DNA of 29,426 bases from JAHFLQ01 sp964432465. Its GTDB lineage: Bacteria; Patescibacteriota; Minisyncoccia; UBA6257; WO2-44-18. Of the stretch, positions 12,978 to 20,772 are shown piece by piece. Position 1 is the first letter of the stretch, and each line of letters begins with the position of its first letter. The notes under the pieces were generated by a model that was given only the letters and a program-made list of their open reading frames with translations, ran no database searches and was not told where the DNA came from. Position numbers and translations under genes: made by a program. Where the stretch lies: NCBI GenBank assembly GCA_964432465.1, contig CAYSNI010000067.1:1-29426 (forward strand), given 5' to 3'.

Positions 12978-13007
12978 TTGACAGTTTAAACAGCTTTTGA
13001 GTATACT
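12978..13007 (+). promoter_or_regulatory. Promoter of tuf-rpsJ
   Basis: Perfect TTGACA at 12978-12983 and TATACT at 13002-13007, spacing 18 bp. Start near 13014 gives an A/T-rich leader of about 61 nt with no Shine-Dalgarno. Confidence 0.85.
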
Positions 13008-13074
13008 CTCTTTATTGTTATTAATTAGAAAAAGTCGCGAATTTTTATTACAAAATTATAAACGTTAGAAAAAT

Positions 13075-14277
13075 ATGGCAGAAAAAGAAAAATATATTAG
13101 AACTAAGCCTCACGTAAACGTCGGCACAATCGGTCACGTTGACCATGGGAAAACCACGCTCAGCGCGGCTATTACTCACGTTGCGGCCTTGCTCGGTCGC
13201 GGCAAAGAAAAGTCCTACGCGGATATCGCCAAAGGCGGTGTTGTTCGTGACGACAGTAAGATTGTAACTATTGCGGTTTCACACTTAGAATACGAGTCCG
13301 AGAAGCGTCACTATGCTCACATCGATTGCCCTGGGCACGCTGACTACATTAAAAATATGATTACTGGTGCCGCCCAGATGGACGGTGCGATTCTTGTAGT
13401 GTCCGCGGTTGACGGTCCGATGCCTCAGACCCGAGAGCACATTCTCTTAGCCCGTCAGGTAGGTGTTCCTTCACTTGTGGTATTCCTTAACAAAGTGGAT
13501 CTTGTTGACGACAAAGAGCTGGTTGATTTAGTTGAAGCTGAAATTCGTGAACTTTTGAAGAAATACGAGTACCCTGGTGACACCACTCCGGTTATTCGTG
13601 GTTCAGCCTTAGCCGCTTTAAATGTTAAGTCTGCGACCGACCCAGGTGCTCAGCCGGTTATTGAACTTATGAAAGCTCTGGATGAATTTATTCCTGAACC
13701 GGTTCGCGATATCGCGAAGCCGTTCTTGATGGCTATTGAAGACATTTTCTCTATTGAAGGCCGCGGCACAGTTGTCACCGGCAAGATTGAGCGAGGCACC
13801 ATGAAACTTAATGATGAGGTTGAGATTGTTGGTATTCGACCGACCCAAAAATCAGTTGTGACTGGTATTGAGATGTTTAATAAGCTGATGGATGAGGGAC
13901 ACGCCGGCGACAACGTTGGTATTCTTCTTCGTGGTCTTAAAAAAGAAGAGGTTGAGCGTGGTCAGGTAGTTGCTAAGCCAGGTACCGTGATTCCACACAC
14001 TGAATTTGATGCGGAAGTCTACATTCTTAGTAAAGAGGAAGGTGGTCGTCACACCCCGTTCTTCAAAGGCTATAAGCCTCAGTTCTATATCCGAACCACT
14101 GATGTTACTGGAGAAGTAACCTTACCGGCTGGTATGGAAATGGTAATGCCTGGTGATACTGTGAAATTCGCGGTAAAACTTATTAATCCGGTTGCCTTGG
14201 AAGACAAACAGCGCTTTGCCATTCGCGAAGGTGGCAAGACAGTCGGTGCGGGTGTCGTAACTAAGATTACGAAATAG
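13075..14277 (+). CDS. tuf: Elongation factor Tu with a non-canonical switch I
   Basis: EF-Tu carries aminoacyl-tRNA to the ribosome with GTP. The 400-residue protein has GHVDHGKT at 20-27, DCPGH at 84-88 with the catalytic His88, and NKVD at 139-142, then normal domains II and III. The switch I loop is odd: where nearly all EF-Tu have RGITI, this protein reads KIVTI (62-66) after GGVVRDDS, so the Arg-Gly-Ile are lost while the Mg-binding Thr65 stays. The downstream SHLEYE and the rest of the G domain are standard, so this is a working factor and not a decayed copy. It is co-transcribed with rpsJ from a strong promoter. Confidence 0.97.
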   Translation: MAEKEKYIRTKPHVNVGTIGHVDHGKTTLSAAITHVAALLGRGKEKSYADIAKGGVVRDDSKIVTIAVSHLEYESEKRHYAHIDCPGHADYIKNMITGAAQMDGAILVVSAVDGPMPQTREHILLARQVGVPSLVVFLNKVDLVDDKELVDLVEAEIRELLKKYEYPGDTTPVIRGSALAALNVKSATDPGAQPVIELMKALDEFIPEPVRDIAKPFLMAIEDIFSIEGRGTVVTGKIERGTMKLNDEVEIVGIRPTQKSVVTGIEMFNKLMDEGHAGDNVGILLRGLKKEEVERGQVVAKPGTVIPHTEFDAEVYILSKEEGGRHTPFFKGYKPQFYIRTTDVTGEVTLPAGMEMVMPGDTVKFAVKLINPVALEDKQRFAIREGGKTVGAGVVTKITK

Positions 14278-14300
14278 TAAAAAGTTTTCAGCTCATTCGA

Positions 14301-14627
14301 ATGGCCAAACAAAAGGAAGAACAGGAAAAACTCCGGTTACGGATTAAGGCGTACGATAGCAAACTTATCGATAATTCTGCCAAGCAGATTGTGGATATTG
14401 CCAAGCGTAACGACGCGATCGTAATCGGTCCGATTCCGTTGCCGACCGAAAACAAGAAGTACACGGTTAACCGTTCTACTTTTGTTCACAAAAATTCTCG
14501 TGAGCAGTTTGAGCTCCGAGTACACAAGCGCCTGATTGACATTTTGAATCCAAATCAGGCATTAATCGAAGCGCTCTCGCATCTCAATCTGCCTTCTGGT
14601 GTAGACATAGAAATTAAGATGGTCTAA
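14301..14627 (+). CDS. rpsJ: 30S ribosomal protein S10
   Basis: S10 is part of the 30S head and, as NusE, joins transcription antitermination complexes with NusB. The 108-residue protein has the expected blocks LRIKAYDSKLID, IGPIPLPTENKKYTVNRS and LRVHKRLIDI, and ends with SGVDIEIKMV as S10 proteins do. It follows tuf by 23 nt without Shine-Dalgarno. Unlike the usual S10 operon, it is cut off from rplC by a strong terminator and a new promoter, so it is expressed with tuf. Confidence 0.97.
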   Translation: MAKQKEEQEKLRLRIKAYDSKLIDNSAKQIVDIAKRNDAIVIGPIPLPTENKKYTVNRSTFVHKNSREQFELRVHKRLIDILNPNQALIEALSHLNLPSGVDIEIKMV

Positions 14628-14661
14628 GTAAAAATACCCCCCAAAGGGGTATTTTTACTTA
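14625..14661. terminator. Bidirectional terminator between rpsJ and rplC
   Basis: A perfect 16-bp stem (14625-14640 with 14646-14661) around CCAAA. Its arms carry A-run and T-run, so it works on both strands. It includes the rpsJ stop codon and splits the ribosomal gene array in two transcripts. Confidence 0.93.
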
Positions 14662-14675
14662 AGGCTCAATAGGGC

Positions 14676-14704
14676 TAGACACGAAGAGCACAATCGTGTA
14701 GAAT
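14676..14704 (+). promoter_or_regulatory. Promoter of the large ribosomal operon
   Basis: TAGACA at 14676-14681 and TAGAAT at 14699-14704, spacing 17 bp. It would start transcription near 14711, 35 nt before the rplC ATG. Confidence 0.7.
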
Positions 14705-14745
14705 TGCTATTACTGTGTTTAATTTATTCCTACTTGACGGAAAAC

Positions 14746-15165
14746 ATGGAAAAACTAACGGGCAAAAAGTTAAAAATGGATCAGTTATTCATTGGAGAAA
14801 AAGTCTTCGGAGTAACTCCGGTTAAGATTGACTCTGGCAGTTTTGAGTCGGTGAAAGCTGGTGATCTAGTTGAAGTAAGCGGCATTAACAAAGGCCGTGG
14901 TTTTCAAGGCGTGGTCAAGCGTCACGGTTTTCACGGTGGGCCAAAAACTCATGGTCAGAAGAACCGACTGCGCGCTCCGGGATCCATCGGCAATACTAGT
15001 CCTCAAAGAGTTATTCCTGGCCGTAAAATGGCTGGTCACATGGGTATGGTCAGAATTACCTCTAAGAACATCAAAGTAGTGGAGATTAACGCGGAAAGAA
15101 AAATTTTGTTTCTTAATGGTGCTGTCCCTGGTCACACCGGAAATAAAGTTGAAATCTACCGATAA
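14746..15165 (+). CDS. rplC: 50S ribosomal protein L3, shortened
   Basis: L3 binds near the 3' end of 23S rRNA and reaches to the peptidyl transferase centre with a long loop. The N-terminal strand is present (TGKKLKMDQLF) as is the centre-reaching loop (KGRGFQGVVKRHGFHGG, then APGSIGNTSPQRVIPGRKMAGHMG) and the C-terminal GAVPGHTGN. However, the protein is only 139 residues against about 205-215 usually: roughly 60-70 residues of the outer beta-barrel and its insertions between the first hairpin and the loop are missing. The longer frame from 14704 starts inside the promoter, so the ATG at 14746 is used. The reading frame is intact, so this is a reduced but functional L3. Confidence 0.93.
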   Translation: MEKLTGKKLKMDQLFIGEKVFGVTPVKIDSGSFESVKAGDLVEVSGINKGRGFQGVVKRHGFHGGPKTHGQKNRLRAPGSIGNTSPQRVIPGRKMAGHMGMVRITSKNIKVVEINAERKILFLNGAVPGHTGNKVEIYR

Positions 15166-15170
15166 TTTAT

Positions 15171-15776
15171 ATGAAAACCCAAGTCTATAATTTAAAAGGC
15201 GACGTGGTCGGGGATATGGAGCTTTCCGATAAAATTTTTGCCCGTGAATGGAATCCTGATCTAGTCCACCAGATCAGCCTTTCTCAAGCGGCGAATCGCC
15301 GTTCCCCTTGGGCCCATTCTAAGAATCGCGCGGAAGTTCGTGGTGGCGGTATTAAACCATGGAAGCAGAAACACACCGGCCGAGCGCGTGCCGGATCTAT
15401 TCGTTCTCCAATTTGGAAGGGTGGCGGTGTTACTCATGGCCCGGTTGTTGAGCGTGATTATTCTAAAAAAGTGAATAAAAAAATGATGCGCGCGGCAATC
15501 TATTCTGTGCTTTCCAAGAAATTAGCAGACGGCCACCTGAAAGTTGTGGACACGCTAGAAATTGGCGCGCCGAAAACCAAGGTGATGTTCGAAGCAATTA
15601 AGAAATTATTGCCAGCCTTATTGGTAGCGGAAACAAAAAATTCCCAGTTAGTTGGCCGCACATCCCGTAATATTCCGAAAGTAAAAAGCACCAATGGCGC
15701 TTCTATCAATGTTGAGGATTTACTCCGCTACAAAAATATTCTTGTCGAAAAAAGTGCGGTAGCCGAAATTTCATAA
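15171..15776 (+). CDS. rplD: 50S ribosomal protein L4
   Basis: L4 lines the constriction of the peptide exit tunnel. The tunnel loop is clear: GGGIKPWKQKHTGRARAGS followed by SPIWKGGGVTHGP (about residues 58-92). Length 201 matches the family. It lies 5 nt after rplC and 5 nt before rplW, with no Shine-Dalgarno, so translation is probably coupled. In E. coli L4 represses its own operon through a leader upstream of rpsJ; here the leader has been lost to a promoter after rpsJ, so I see no basis for that control. Confidence 0.97.
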   Translation: MKTQVYNLKGDVVGDMELSDKIFAREWNPDLVHQISLSQAANRRSPWAHSKNRAEVRGGGIKPWKQKHTGRARAGSIRSPIWKGGGVTHGPVVERDYSKKVNKKMMRAAIYSVLSKKLADGHLKVVDTLEIGAPKTKVMFEAIKKLLPALLVAETKNSQLVGRTSRNIPKVKSTNGASINVEDLLRYKNILVEKSAVAEIS

Positions 15777-15781
15777 AGACA

Positions 15782-16057
15782 ATGGATAAGACAATCATCA
15801 AAAATCCAATCATTACGGAGAAAGCCACTATGCTCAGTGGCAAGCGTAAGTACGTGTTTTTAGTTTCAGATCACGCCGCGAAGCCGGAAATCAAAAAAGC
15901 CCTACAGGCTATCTATAAGGTCAATATTGACAGCGTGCAGGTGATCAATACACGTCCAAAGCCAATCAAAGGACGATTCCCTGGATCTAAGCCTGGCTAT
16001 CGAAAAGCGATCGTAACCCTCAAAGAAGGACAAAAGCTCGACATCACTCCTCACTAA
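15782..16057 (+). CDS. rplW: 50S ribosomal protein L23
   Basis: L23 sits at the exit of the peptide tunnel and docks trigger factor and SRP. The 91-residue protein shows IIKNPIITEKATML at the start, YVFLVSDHAAKPEIKKAL and a loop with KPKPIKGRF-like basic residues (NTRPKPIKGRF), all typical. It lies between rplD and rplB in the usual order. Two nucleotides of untranslated spacer precede the rplB start codon region, pointing to translational coupling. Confidence 0.96.
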   Translation: MDKTIIKNPIITEKATMLSGKRKYVFLVSDHAAKPEIKKALQAIYKVNIDSVQVINTRPKPIKGRFPGSKPGYRKAIVTLKEGQKLDITPH

Positions 16058-16058
16058 T

Positions 16059-16895
16059 ATGATGAAATCTTATAAACCAACCAGCCCATCCCGCCGTCAG
16101 ATGACCACTGTTCCATACAAGGAGCTAGTCACCACTCGGGTGCGCCATAAAGCTTTGACCATGCGCCTTCGTACGAATTCTGGCCGCAACAACCGCGGTG
16201 TCATTACTACTCGTCATCAGGGTGGAGGCAATAAAAAAGTTTACCGCATGGTTGATTTTCTGCAGAATAAAATTGGCGTCCCTGGTCGGGTTGAAACTCT
16301 TGAATATGATCCTTATCGTAGTGGCTTTATTGCTCTCATCGTTTACAAGGATGGTGAACGCCGTTATGTCTTAGCTCCGAAAGATCTTAAGGTAGGGGAT
16401 ACGATTATCACCGACGAGAAGGCTGAGCTAAAGCCTGGCAACCGTCTTCGAATTAAAAATGTGCCAGTCGGTTATCAGGTGCACAATGTAGAAATTCGCG
16501 CCGGTGGTGGCGCTCGCTTCGCCCGCTCCGCTGGTGCTTATGCCGAAGTTTTAGCTCATGAAGGTGGCTTAACTGATCTCCGCCTTGGGTCAAAAGAAGT
16601 TCGAAAAGTCTCCTCTGAAGGCTGGGCTTCGATTGGACAAGTTTCCAATCCTGACTATAATCTTACCAATATCGGTAAAGCTGGCCGCTCCCGTTGGTTA
16701 GGCATCCGTCCGACTGTTCGTGGTAGCGTAATGAACCCGGTAGATCACCCATATGGCGGTGGTGAAGGTAAACAGCCTCGTGGTACTAAGCGTCCAAAGA
16801 CAATGTGGGGCAAAGTTACCGGTGGCCACAAAACCCGCAAACCAAAGAAATGGTCTACAAAGTGGATCGTCCAGCGACGTCCAAAAGTAAGATAA
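16059..16895 (+). CDS. rplB: 50S ribosomal protein L2
   Basis: L2 joins the subunits and supports the peptidyl transferase centre. The 278-residue length and blocks GGGNKKVYRMVDF, RIKNVPVGYQVHNVE and ARSAGAYAEVL are standard. In the highly conserved loop MNPVDHPHGGGEG the second histidine is replaced: here it reads NPVDHPYGGGEGK. The first histidine of the pair, the one reported as functionally critical in E. coli, is kept. Two ATG codons in a row (16059 and 16062) make the exact start uncertain by one residue. Confidence 0.97.
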   Translation: MMKSYKPTSPSRRQMTTVPYKELVTTRVRHKALTMRLRTNSGRNNRGVITTRHQGGGNKKVYRMVDFLQNKIGVPGRVETLEYDPYRSGFIALIVYKDGERRYVLAPKDLKVGDTIITDEKAELKPGNRLRIKNVPVGYQVHNVEIRAGGGARFARSAGAYAEVLAHEGGLTDLRLGSKEVRKVSSEGWASIGQVSNPDYNLTNIGKAGRSRWLGIRPTVRGSVMNPVDHPYGGGEGKQPRGTKRPKTMWGKVTGGHKTRKPKKWSTKWIVQRRPKVR

Positions 16896-16914
16896 AATTA
16901 CATTCATAAATACT

Positions 16915-17256
16915 ATGTCACGCTCTGCAAAAAAAGGTCCATTCGTGGATCCAAAATTAATGAAGAAGATCTCCAAGCTTAAGTCCGGCGATAAGACGGT
17001 TATTAAGACTTGGTCGCGTGATTCCGAGATCGCCCCTGAAATGGTGGGGTTTGTGATTGGTGTCCACAATGGGAAGACGCACATTGAGGTGCTTATAAAA
17101 GAGGAGATGGTGGGACATCGCTTGGGTGAATTTTCTCTTACTCGTAAGTTCGTAAAGCATGGCGGTAAAATGCAACGTGAGTTGGAGGTCGCCGCTCAAG
17201 CCGCGGAAGCTCAAAAGGCTGTTGCCGCTAAAGCCGCTCCAGAAGCGAAAAAATAA
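16915..17256 (+). CDS. rpsS: 30S ribosomal protein S19 with Ala-rich tail
   Basis: S19 is in the 30S head and contacts S13 and the A-site tRNA. The core (RSAKKGPFVDPKLMKKI, then VGHRLGEFSLTRKFVKHG) covers about 90 residues. The remaining 22 residues are an alanine/lysine-rich tail that E. coli S19 lacks; such flexible tails in the head may contact the subunit bridge or mRNA. It follows rplB by 19 nt and has no Shine-Dalgarno. Confidence 0.96.
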   Translation: MSRSAKKGPFVDPKLMKKISKLKSGDKTVIKTWSRDSEIAPEMVGFVIGVHNGKTHIEVLIKEEMVGHRLGEFSLTRKFVKHGGKMQRELEVAAQAAEAQKAVAAKAAPEAKK

Positions 17257-17264
17257 ACGCAAAA

Positions 17265-17762
17265 ATGAATACTCAAACCGCAAAACTTAATTATTTAAAG
17301 ATTGCTCCGCGTAAGGTGCGGTTAATTGCCAACACTCTCAAGGGACTACCCGTTAAAGAAGCGGAAGCGCAATTACTGATGCGTATCCAACGTTCTTCCG
17401 AACCACTTTTGAAATTACTCCGTTCTGCCGTAGCGAACGCAAAGAACAACAAAAAAATGGACGTCAGCAAACTTTTTATCATCTCAATATTCGTTAACCC
17501 GGGACCGATGCTTAAGCGTTTTATGCCGCGCGCCCAAGGAAGAGCCACCCCGATTCATAAAAAAATGAGCCACGTAGTTTTGGTTCTTAGTGAGGCGGAG
17601 AATAAGTATGTTGAGCGTTTTGTAATCAATCCACCGGCTAAAAAAGTGCAGAAATCTAAGCACGCAAAACACCCTAAAGCCGAAGAGGTGAAGAAAGAGT
17701 CAGCGACCGGAACGAAAAAGCCCGGGCTCTTGAAACGAATGTTCCGCCGCACCGCGGTTTAA
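17265..17762 (+). CDS. rplV: 50S ribosomal protein L22 with basic C-terminal extension
   Basis: L22 sends a long beta hairpin into the exit tunnel; the hairpin tip is visible as PMLKRFMPRAQGRATPI. The globular part (about residues 1-120) begins with AKLNYLKIAPRKVRLIAN, typical of L22. The protein is 165 residues against about 110 in E. coli because of a C-terminal tail of some 45 residues rich in Lys and Ala and ending in LLKRMFRRTAV. The tail probably lies on the ribosome surface near the tunnel exit. Order rpsS-rplV-rpsC is standard. Confidence 0.95.
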   Translation: MNTQTAKLNYLKIAPRKVRLIANTLKGLPVKEAEAQLLMRIQRSSEPLLKLLRSAVANAKNNKKMDVSKLFIISIFVNPGPMLKRFMPRAQGRATPIHKKMSHVVLVLSEAENKYVERFVINPPAKKVQKSKHAKHPKAEEVKKESATGTKKPGLLKRMFRRTAV

Positions 17763-17767
17763 ATCAT

Positions 17768-18463
17768 ATGGGAAATAAAGTTAAACCATTTTCATATCGT
17801 CTTGGCATCATCAATAATTGGACTTCTCGCTGGATGCCGAAGAAACTAGATTTTAAAAACCACCTTCAGGAGGATATGGTTATTCGTAAGATTATCCATA
17901 AAACGATTAGCCTTGCCGGTATCGTTCGGATTGAGATCGAACGATCGGCCGATAATTCTTTTCGCGTGTTCATTAAGGCTGCTCGACCCGGTCTAGTGAT
18001 CGGTCGCGGCGGCAAGGGTATTGAGGATCTTTCCAATGCCGTTCGTGATGAATTAAGCAAACTTTTCCGATCTCGTAAGCAAGCTCACCCAAAGTTTGGC
18101 CTGAGCGTTAATGTTGAAGAGCTGAAACGTACCGATATTTCTGCTCAGTTCGTCGCCCAATCTATTGCCTGGGATCTTGAAAAGCGTCTGCCATTTCGCC
18201 GCACGATTAAAAAATATATTGAGAGCGTTCTTCAGAATCGTGAAGCACAGGGTGTAAAGATTAAGCTTTCCGGCCGTTTGGATGGTAATGAAATTGCTCG
18301 CCGTGAGTGGTTATCTAAAGGAAAGCTACCTTTGCAAACTTTGCGTGCGAACATTGATTGTGGTGAGGCCACCGCCTTTAATAGCTACGGTACCGTCGGC
18401 GTAAAGGTTTGGATCTACAAAGGTGAGGTTTTTGATAAAGATACCGGAAGAGGAACAAAGTAA
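17768..18463 (+). CDS. rpsC: 30S ribosomal protein S3
   Basis: S3 forms the mRNA entry channel and helps to unwind mRNA. A KH type II domain is visible with PGLVIGRGGKGIEDL carrying the GXXG loop, and the C-terminal domain has GVKIKLSGRLDGNEIARREW and TAFNSYGTVGVKVWIYKGE, both standard. Length is 231, as usual. It lies 5 nt after rplV and 15 nt before rplP, with no Shine-Dalgarno. Confidence 0.97.
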   Translation: MGNKVKPFSYRLGIINNWTSRWMPKKLDFKNHLQEDMVIRKIIHKTISLAGIVRIEIERSADNSFRVFIKAARPGLVIGRGGKGIEDLSNAVRDELSKLFRSRKQAHPKFGLSVNVEELKRTDISAQFVAQSIAWDLEKRLPFRRTIKKYIESVLQNREAQGVKIKLSGRLDGNEIARREWLSKGKLPLQTLRANIDCGEATAFNSYGTVGVKVWIYKGEVFDKDTGRGTK

Positions 18464-18478
18464 AATCAATTCAAAGCC

Positions 18479-18895
18479 ATGCTCGTACCAAAAAAAGTAA
18501 AACATAGGAAGTGGATGAAGGGCCGCTCCCGTTGGAGCCCAACTGAAACCCGAGGAACTAAGCTTTCCTTCGGTAGTTTTGGCTTAAAAGCTATGAGCAT
18601 GGCCTGGGTTAATTCTCGTCAGATCGAAGCCGCCCGACGCACCATCAGTAACTTCATAAAGCGCGAAGGTAAAGTCTGGATCAGAATTTTTCCGGATAAA
18701 CCTATCACTATGCGGCCACCGGAGCTGACAATGGGTGGCGGAAAAGGTTCCGTGGACCACTACGTGTTCGCCGTAAAGCCTGGACGGGTTCTTTTTGAAA
18801 TGGATGGCGTGAAACCGGAAATCGCTAGAGCCGCTTTGCGGCTGGCTGGTTTTAAGCTACCATGTCGCACAAGAATCATTGAAAAAAATAAATAA
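18479..18895 (+). CDS. rplP: 50S ribosomal protein L16
   Basis: L16 helps position the A-site tRNA on the large subunit. The 138-residue protein has KVKHRKWMKGR at the start, LSFGSFGLKAM, RIFPDKPITMRPPE and GGGKGSVDHYVFAVKPG, all conserved. Length and place between rpsC and rpmC are standard. The stop codon region lies 13 nt before the rpmC ATG. Confidence 0.97.
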   Translation: MLVPKKVKHRKWMKGRSRWSPTETRGTKLSFGSFGLKAMSMAWVNSRQIEAARRTISNFIKREGKVWIRIFPDKPITMRPPELTMGGGKGSVDHYVFAVKPGRVLFEMDGVKPEIARAALRLAGFKLPCRTRIIEKNK

Positions 18896-18908
18896 TTATT
18901 TCAAAACT

Positions 18909-19109
18909 ATGAAAAAGAAAGAGCTTCTACAAATGAAAAGCAAACCAAAAGCGGAGTTGGAAAAAAGTTTGGCCGAAAGCCGGGAGAAACTTTGGTCCTT
19001 GCGTACTGACCTTGCCGCGGGTAAGGTGAAGAACGTCTCAGAGATTCAGCTATTGAGAAAAATGATTGCTCGTCTTCTGACGCTAATTAATCAAAACAAT
19101 GGAAAATAA
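18909..19109 (+). CDS. rpmC: 50S ribosomal protein L29
   Basis: L29 is a two-helix protein beside the tunnel exit, next to L23. The 66-residue product has KPKAELEKSLAESREKLWSLR and a second helix with NVSEIQLLRKMIARLLTLI, matching L29. The ATG at 18909 gives the usual length; the frame is open to 18879 only by a TTG inside rplP. Its last 11 nt overlap the start of rpsQ, so the two are translationally coupled. Confidence 0.95.
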   Translation: MKKKELLQMKSKPKAELEKSLAESREKLWSLRTDLAAGKVKNVSEIQLLRKMIARLLTLINQNNGK

Positions 19110-19356
19110 AAAGGACACACAAGTGAAAAAGAGGAGACTACAGGGCGTGGTAGTTTCTGATAAAATGCAAAAAACCGTAGTGGTGGCGGTTACCCATGAG
19201 AAAAAACATCCCAAGTATTTGAAGCAGTACAAAGTTACTAATCGATTTAAGGCTCATGACGAGAAGAAAGAATACAAAGTAGGAGATAAAGTAACGATTG
19301 AAGAAACCCGCCCAATCAGCCGCGACAAGCGGTGGATAGTAATCTCTAAAATATAA
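19099..19356 (+). CDS. rpsQ: 30S ribosomal protein S17
   Basis: S17 binds helix 11 of 16S rRNA early in 30S assembly. The 85-residue protein shows LQGVVVSDKMQKTVVV, HPKYLKQYKVTNRFKAHDE and VTIEETRPISRDKRW, a complete S17 OB-fold set. The ATG at 19099 lies in the last codons of rpmC (11-nt overlap), and rplN begins 4 nt after its stop. Confidence 0.96.
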   Translation: MENKKDTQVKKRRLQGVVVSDKMQKTVVVAVTHEKKHPKYLKQYKVTNRFKAHDEKKEYKVGDKVTIEETRPISRDKRWIVISKI

Positions 19357-19360
19357 GAAC

Positions 19361-19729
19361 ATGATTCAAGAACGCGCTATCTTAAAAGTTGCTGACAACA
19401 CCGGAGCCAAGACGGTCCGTTGTTTTCGCGTCCTTGGTGGTAGTCGCCGCCGCTACGCGGAAGTCGGCGATCTGATTATCGCTTCCGTACAAACGGCCGA
19501 ACCGAGAAAGGCAATTAAGAAAAAGGATGTTGTTCGTTGCGTGATTGTGCGCCAGCGAAAAGTTTTACGACGCCCGGACGGATCTTATATCCGTTTTGAT
19601 GACAACGCTGTGGTAATTATTGATGAGAAAAAGCAGCCAAAGGGCACGCGTATTTTCGGGCCGCTCCCAAGAGAAGTAAAAGAAAAGGGTTATGAGGCGA
19701 TCTCTTCAATGGCCGAAGAAATCTTATAA
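19361..19729 (+). CDS. rplN: 50S ribosomal protein L14
   Basis: L14 lies at the subunit interface and is the docking point of the silencing factor RsfS. The 122-residue protein has the exact family length and blocks MIQERAILKVADNTGAKTV, VRCVIVRQRKVLRRPDGS and GTRIFGPLPREVKEKGY. It sits between rpsQ and rplX as usual. Confidence 0.98.
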   Translation: MIQERAILKVADNTGAKTVRCFRVLGGSRRRYAEVGDLIIASVQTAEPRKAIKKKDVVRCVIVRQRKVLRRPDGSYIRFDDNAVVIIDEKKQPKGTRIFGPLPREVKEKGYEAISSMAEEIL

Positions 19730-19744
19730 TCATAAAAAAATAAT

Positions 19745-20053
19745 ATGAAAATTCTTAAAGGGGACACAGTCAAAATACTCATTGGGCGGGATGCCGGGAA
19801 AACTGGTAAAGTTTTGCGTGCTGATTCGAAAAACCACTCAATCCTAGTGGAGGGTTTGAATTTATTAAAGCGGCATGTCCGTCCTAAAAAGCAGGGCGAA
19901 AAAGGCCAAATTATCTCCTTGCCGGCCCCTTTAAATATTTCAAAAGCTATGCTACTCTGTCCTAGCTGTAAAAAAGCCACTCGGGTTGGTTATCGAATAG
20001 AAAAAGGGGACACGAAATCACGCTATTGCAAAAAGTGTAACAGCGTTATTTAA
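19745..20053 (+). CDS. rplX: 50S ribosomal protein L24 with zinc-ribbon motif
   Basis: L24 starts 50S assembly and lies near the tunnel exit. The KOW part is clear at the N-terminus: LKGDTVKILIGRDAGKTGKV. The C-terminal part has CPSC at 72-75 and CKKC at 95-98, a four-cysteine ribbon that should bind zinc. E. coli L24 lacks these cysteines, although zinc-ribbon L24 forms occur in other bacteria. Length 102 is standard. Confidence 0.95.
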   Translation: MKILKGDTVKILIGRDAGKTGKVLRADSKNHSILVEGLNLLKRHVRPKKQGEKGQIISLPAPLNISKAMLLCPSCKKATRVGYRIEKGDTKSRYCKKCNSVI

Positions 20054-20058
20054 GCGAT

Positions 20059-20568
20059 ATGGAGAAAAATATATACAAAAATTTCGAAAAAGTAGTAGTG
20101 AATAGCGGCTTGGGTAAAATTTCCCAGCTACCAAATTTTGCCGACAAAGTTTTGCCGGTGATTGAAAAGGATTTCGCTAATATTACCGGCCAAAAACCCT
20201 CACAGCGTTCCGCTACTAAATCCATCTCCGGCTTCAAATTACGTGAGGGCCAGATTGTCGGCTTAAAAGTTACACTCCGCAACAAGCGCATGCAACAGTT
20301 TCTAGAAAAAGTAATGCGCGTTGTTTTGCCTCGCGTCCGTGACTTTCGTGGCTTGCCTGATCGAAATGTGGATAGTCAGGGTAATTTGAACTTCGGATTA
20401 AGGGACGCTTCGGTTTTTCCAGAAATTATTCAAGATGCTAGTAAAATTAACTTCGGCTTGGAGATTACCGTAGTTCCAAAAATGAGTAAGGATCGAAATA
20501 AACTGATTGAGATCTACAAAGAACTCGGTGTACCTTTTGCGAAAGTAGAATTAAGAACTAAAAAATAA
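20059..20568 (+). CDS. rplE: 50S ribosomal protein L5
   Basis: L5 binds 5S rRNA and touches the P-site tRNA. The 169-residue product has the blocks VNSGLGKISQLP, TGQKPSQRSATKSISGFKLREG (split motif of the family), VLPRVRDFRGLP and NFGLRDASVFPEI. It is about ten residues shorter than E. coli L5. It lies 5 nt after rplX and 4 nt before rpsN; no Shine-Dalgarno. Confidence 0.96.
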   Translation: MEKNIYKNFEKVVVNSGLGKISQLPNFADKVLPVIEKDFANITGQKPSQRSATKSISGFKLREGQIVGLKVTLRNKRMQQFLEKVMRVVLPRVRDFRGLPDRNVDSQGNLNFGLRDASVFPEIIQDASKINFGLEITVVPKMSKDRNKLIEIYKELGVPFAKVELRTKK

Positions 20569-20572
20569 TAAG

Positions 20573-20758
20573 ATGGCAAAAAAATCAGTAGTTGCAAGAG
20601 CGTTAAAAAAACCAAAATTTTCTACCCGAATTGTTCGGCGCTGTTTTCGTTGTGGCCGGCGTCGCGGTTTTATGCGCCCTTTTGGTATTTGCCGTATTTG
20701 TTTTCGTGAACTAGCAAGCCGGGGTGAAATTCCCGGAGTAAAAAAGGCCAGCTGGTAA
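20573..20758 (+). CDS. rpsN: 30S ribosomal protein S14, zinc type
   Basis: This 61-residue S14 is the short C+ form: CFRC at 24-27 and CRIC at 40-43 bind one zinc. It ends with the family block RELASRGEIPGVKKASW. The long zinc-free form of E. coli is about 100 residues. Placement between rplE and rpsH is standard. Confidence 0.97.
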   Translation: MAKKSVVARALKKPKFSTRIVRRCFRCGRRRGFMRPFGICRICFRELASRGEIPGVKKASW

Positions 20759-20772
20759 TTTTTAAAAGCAAT

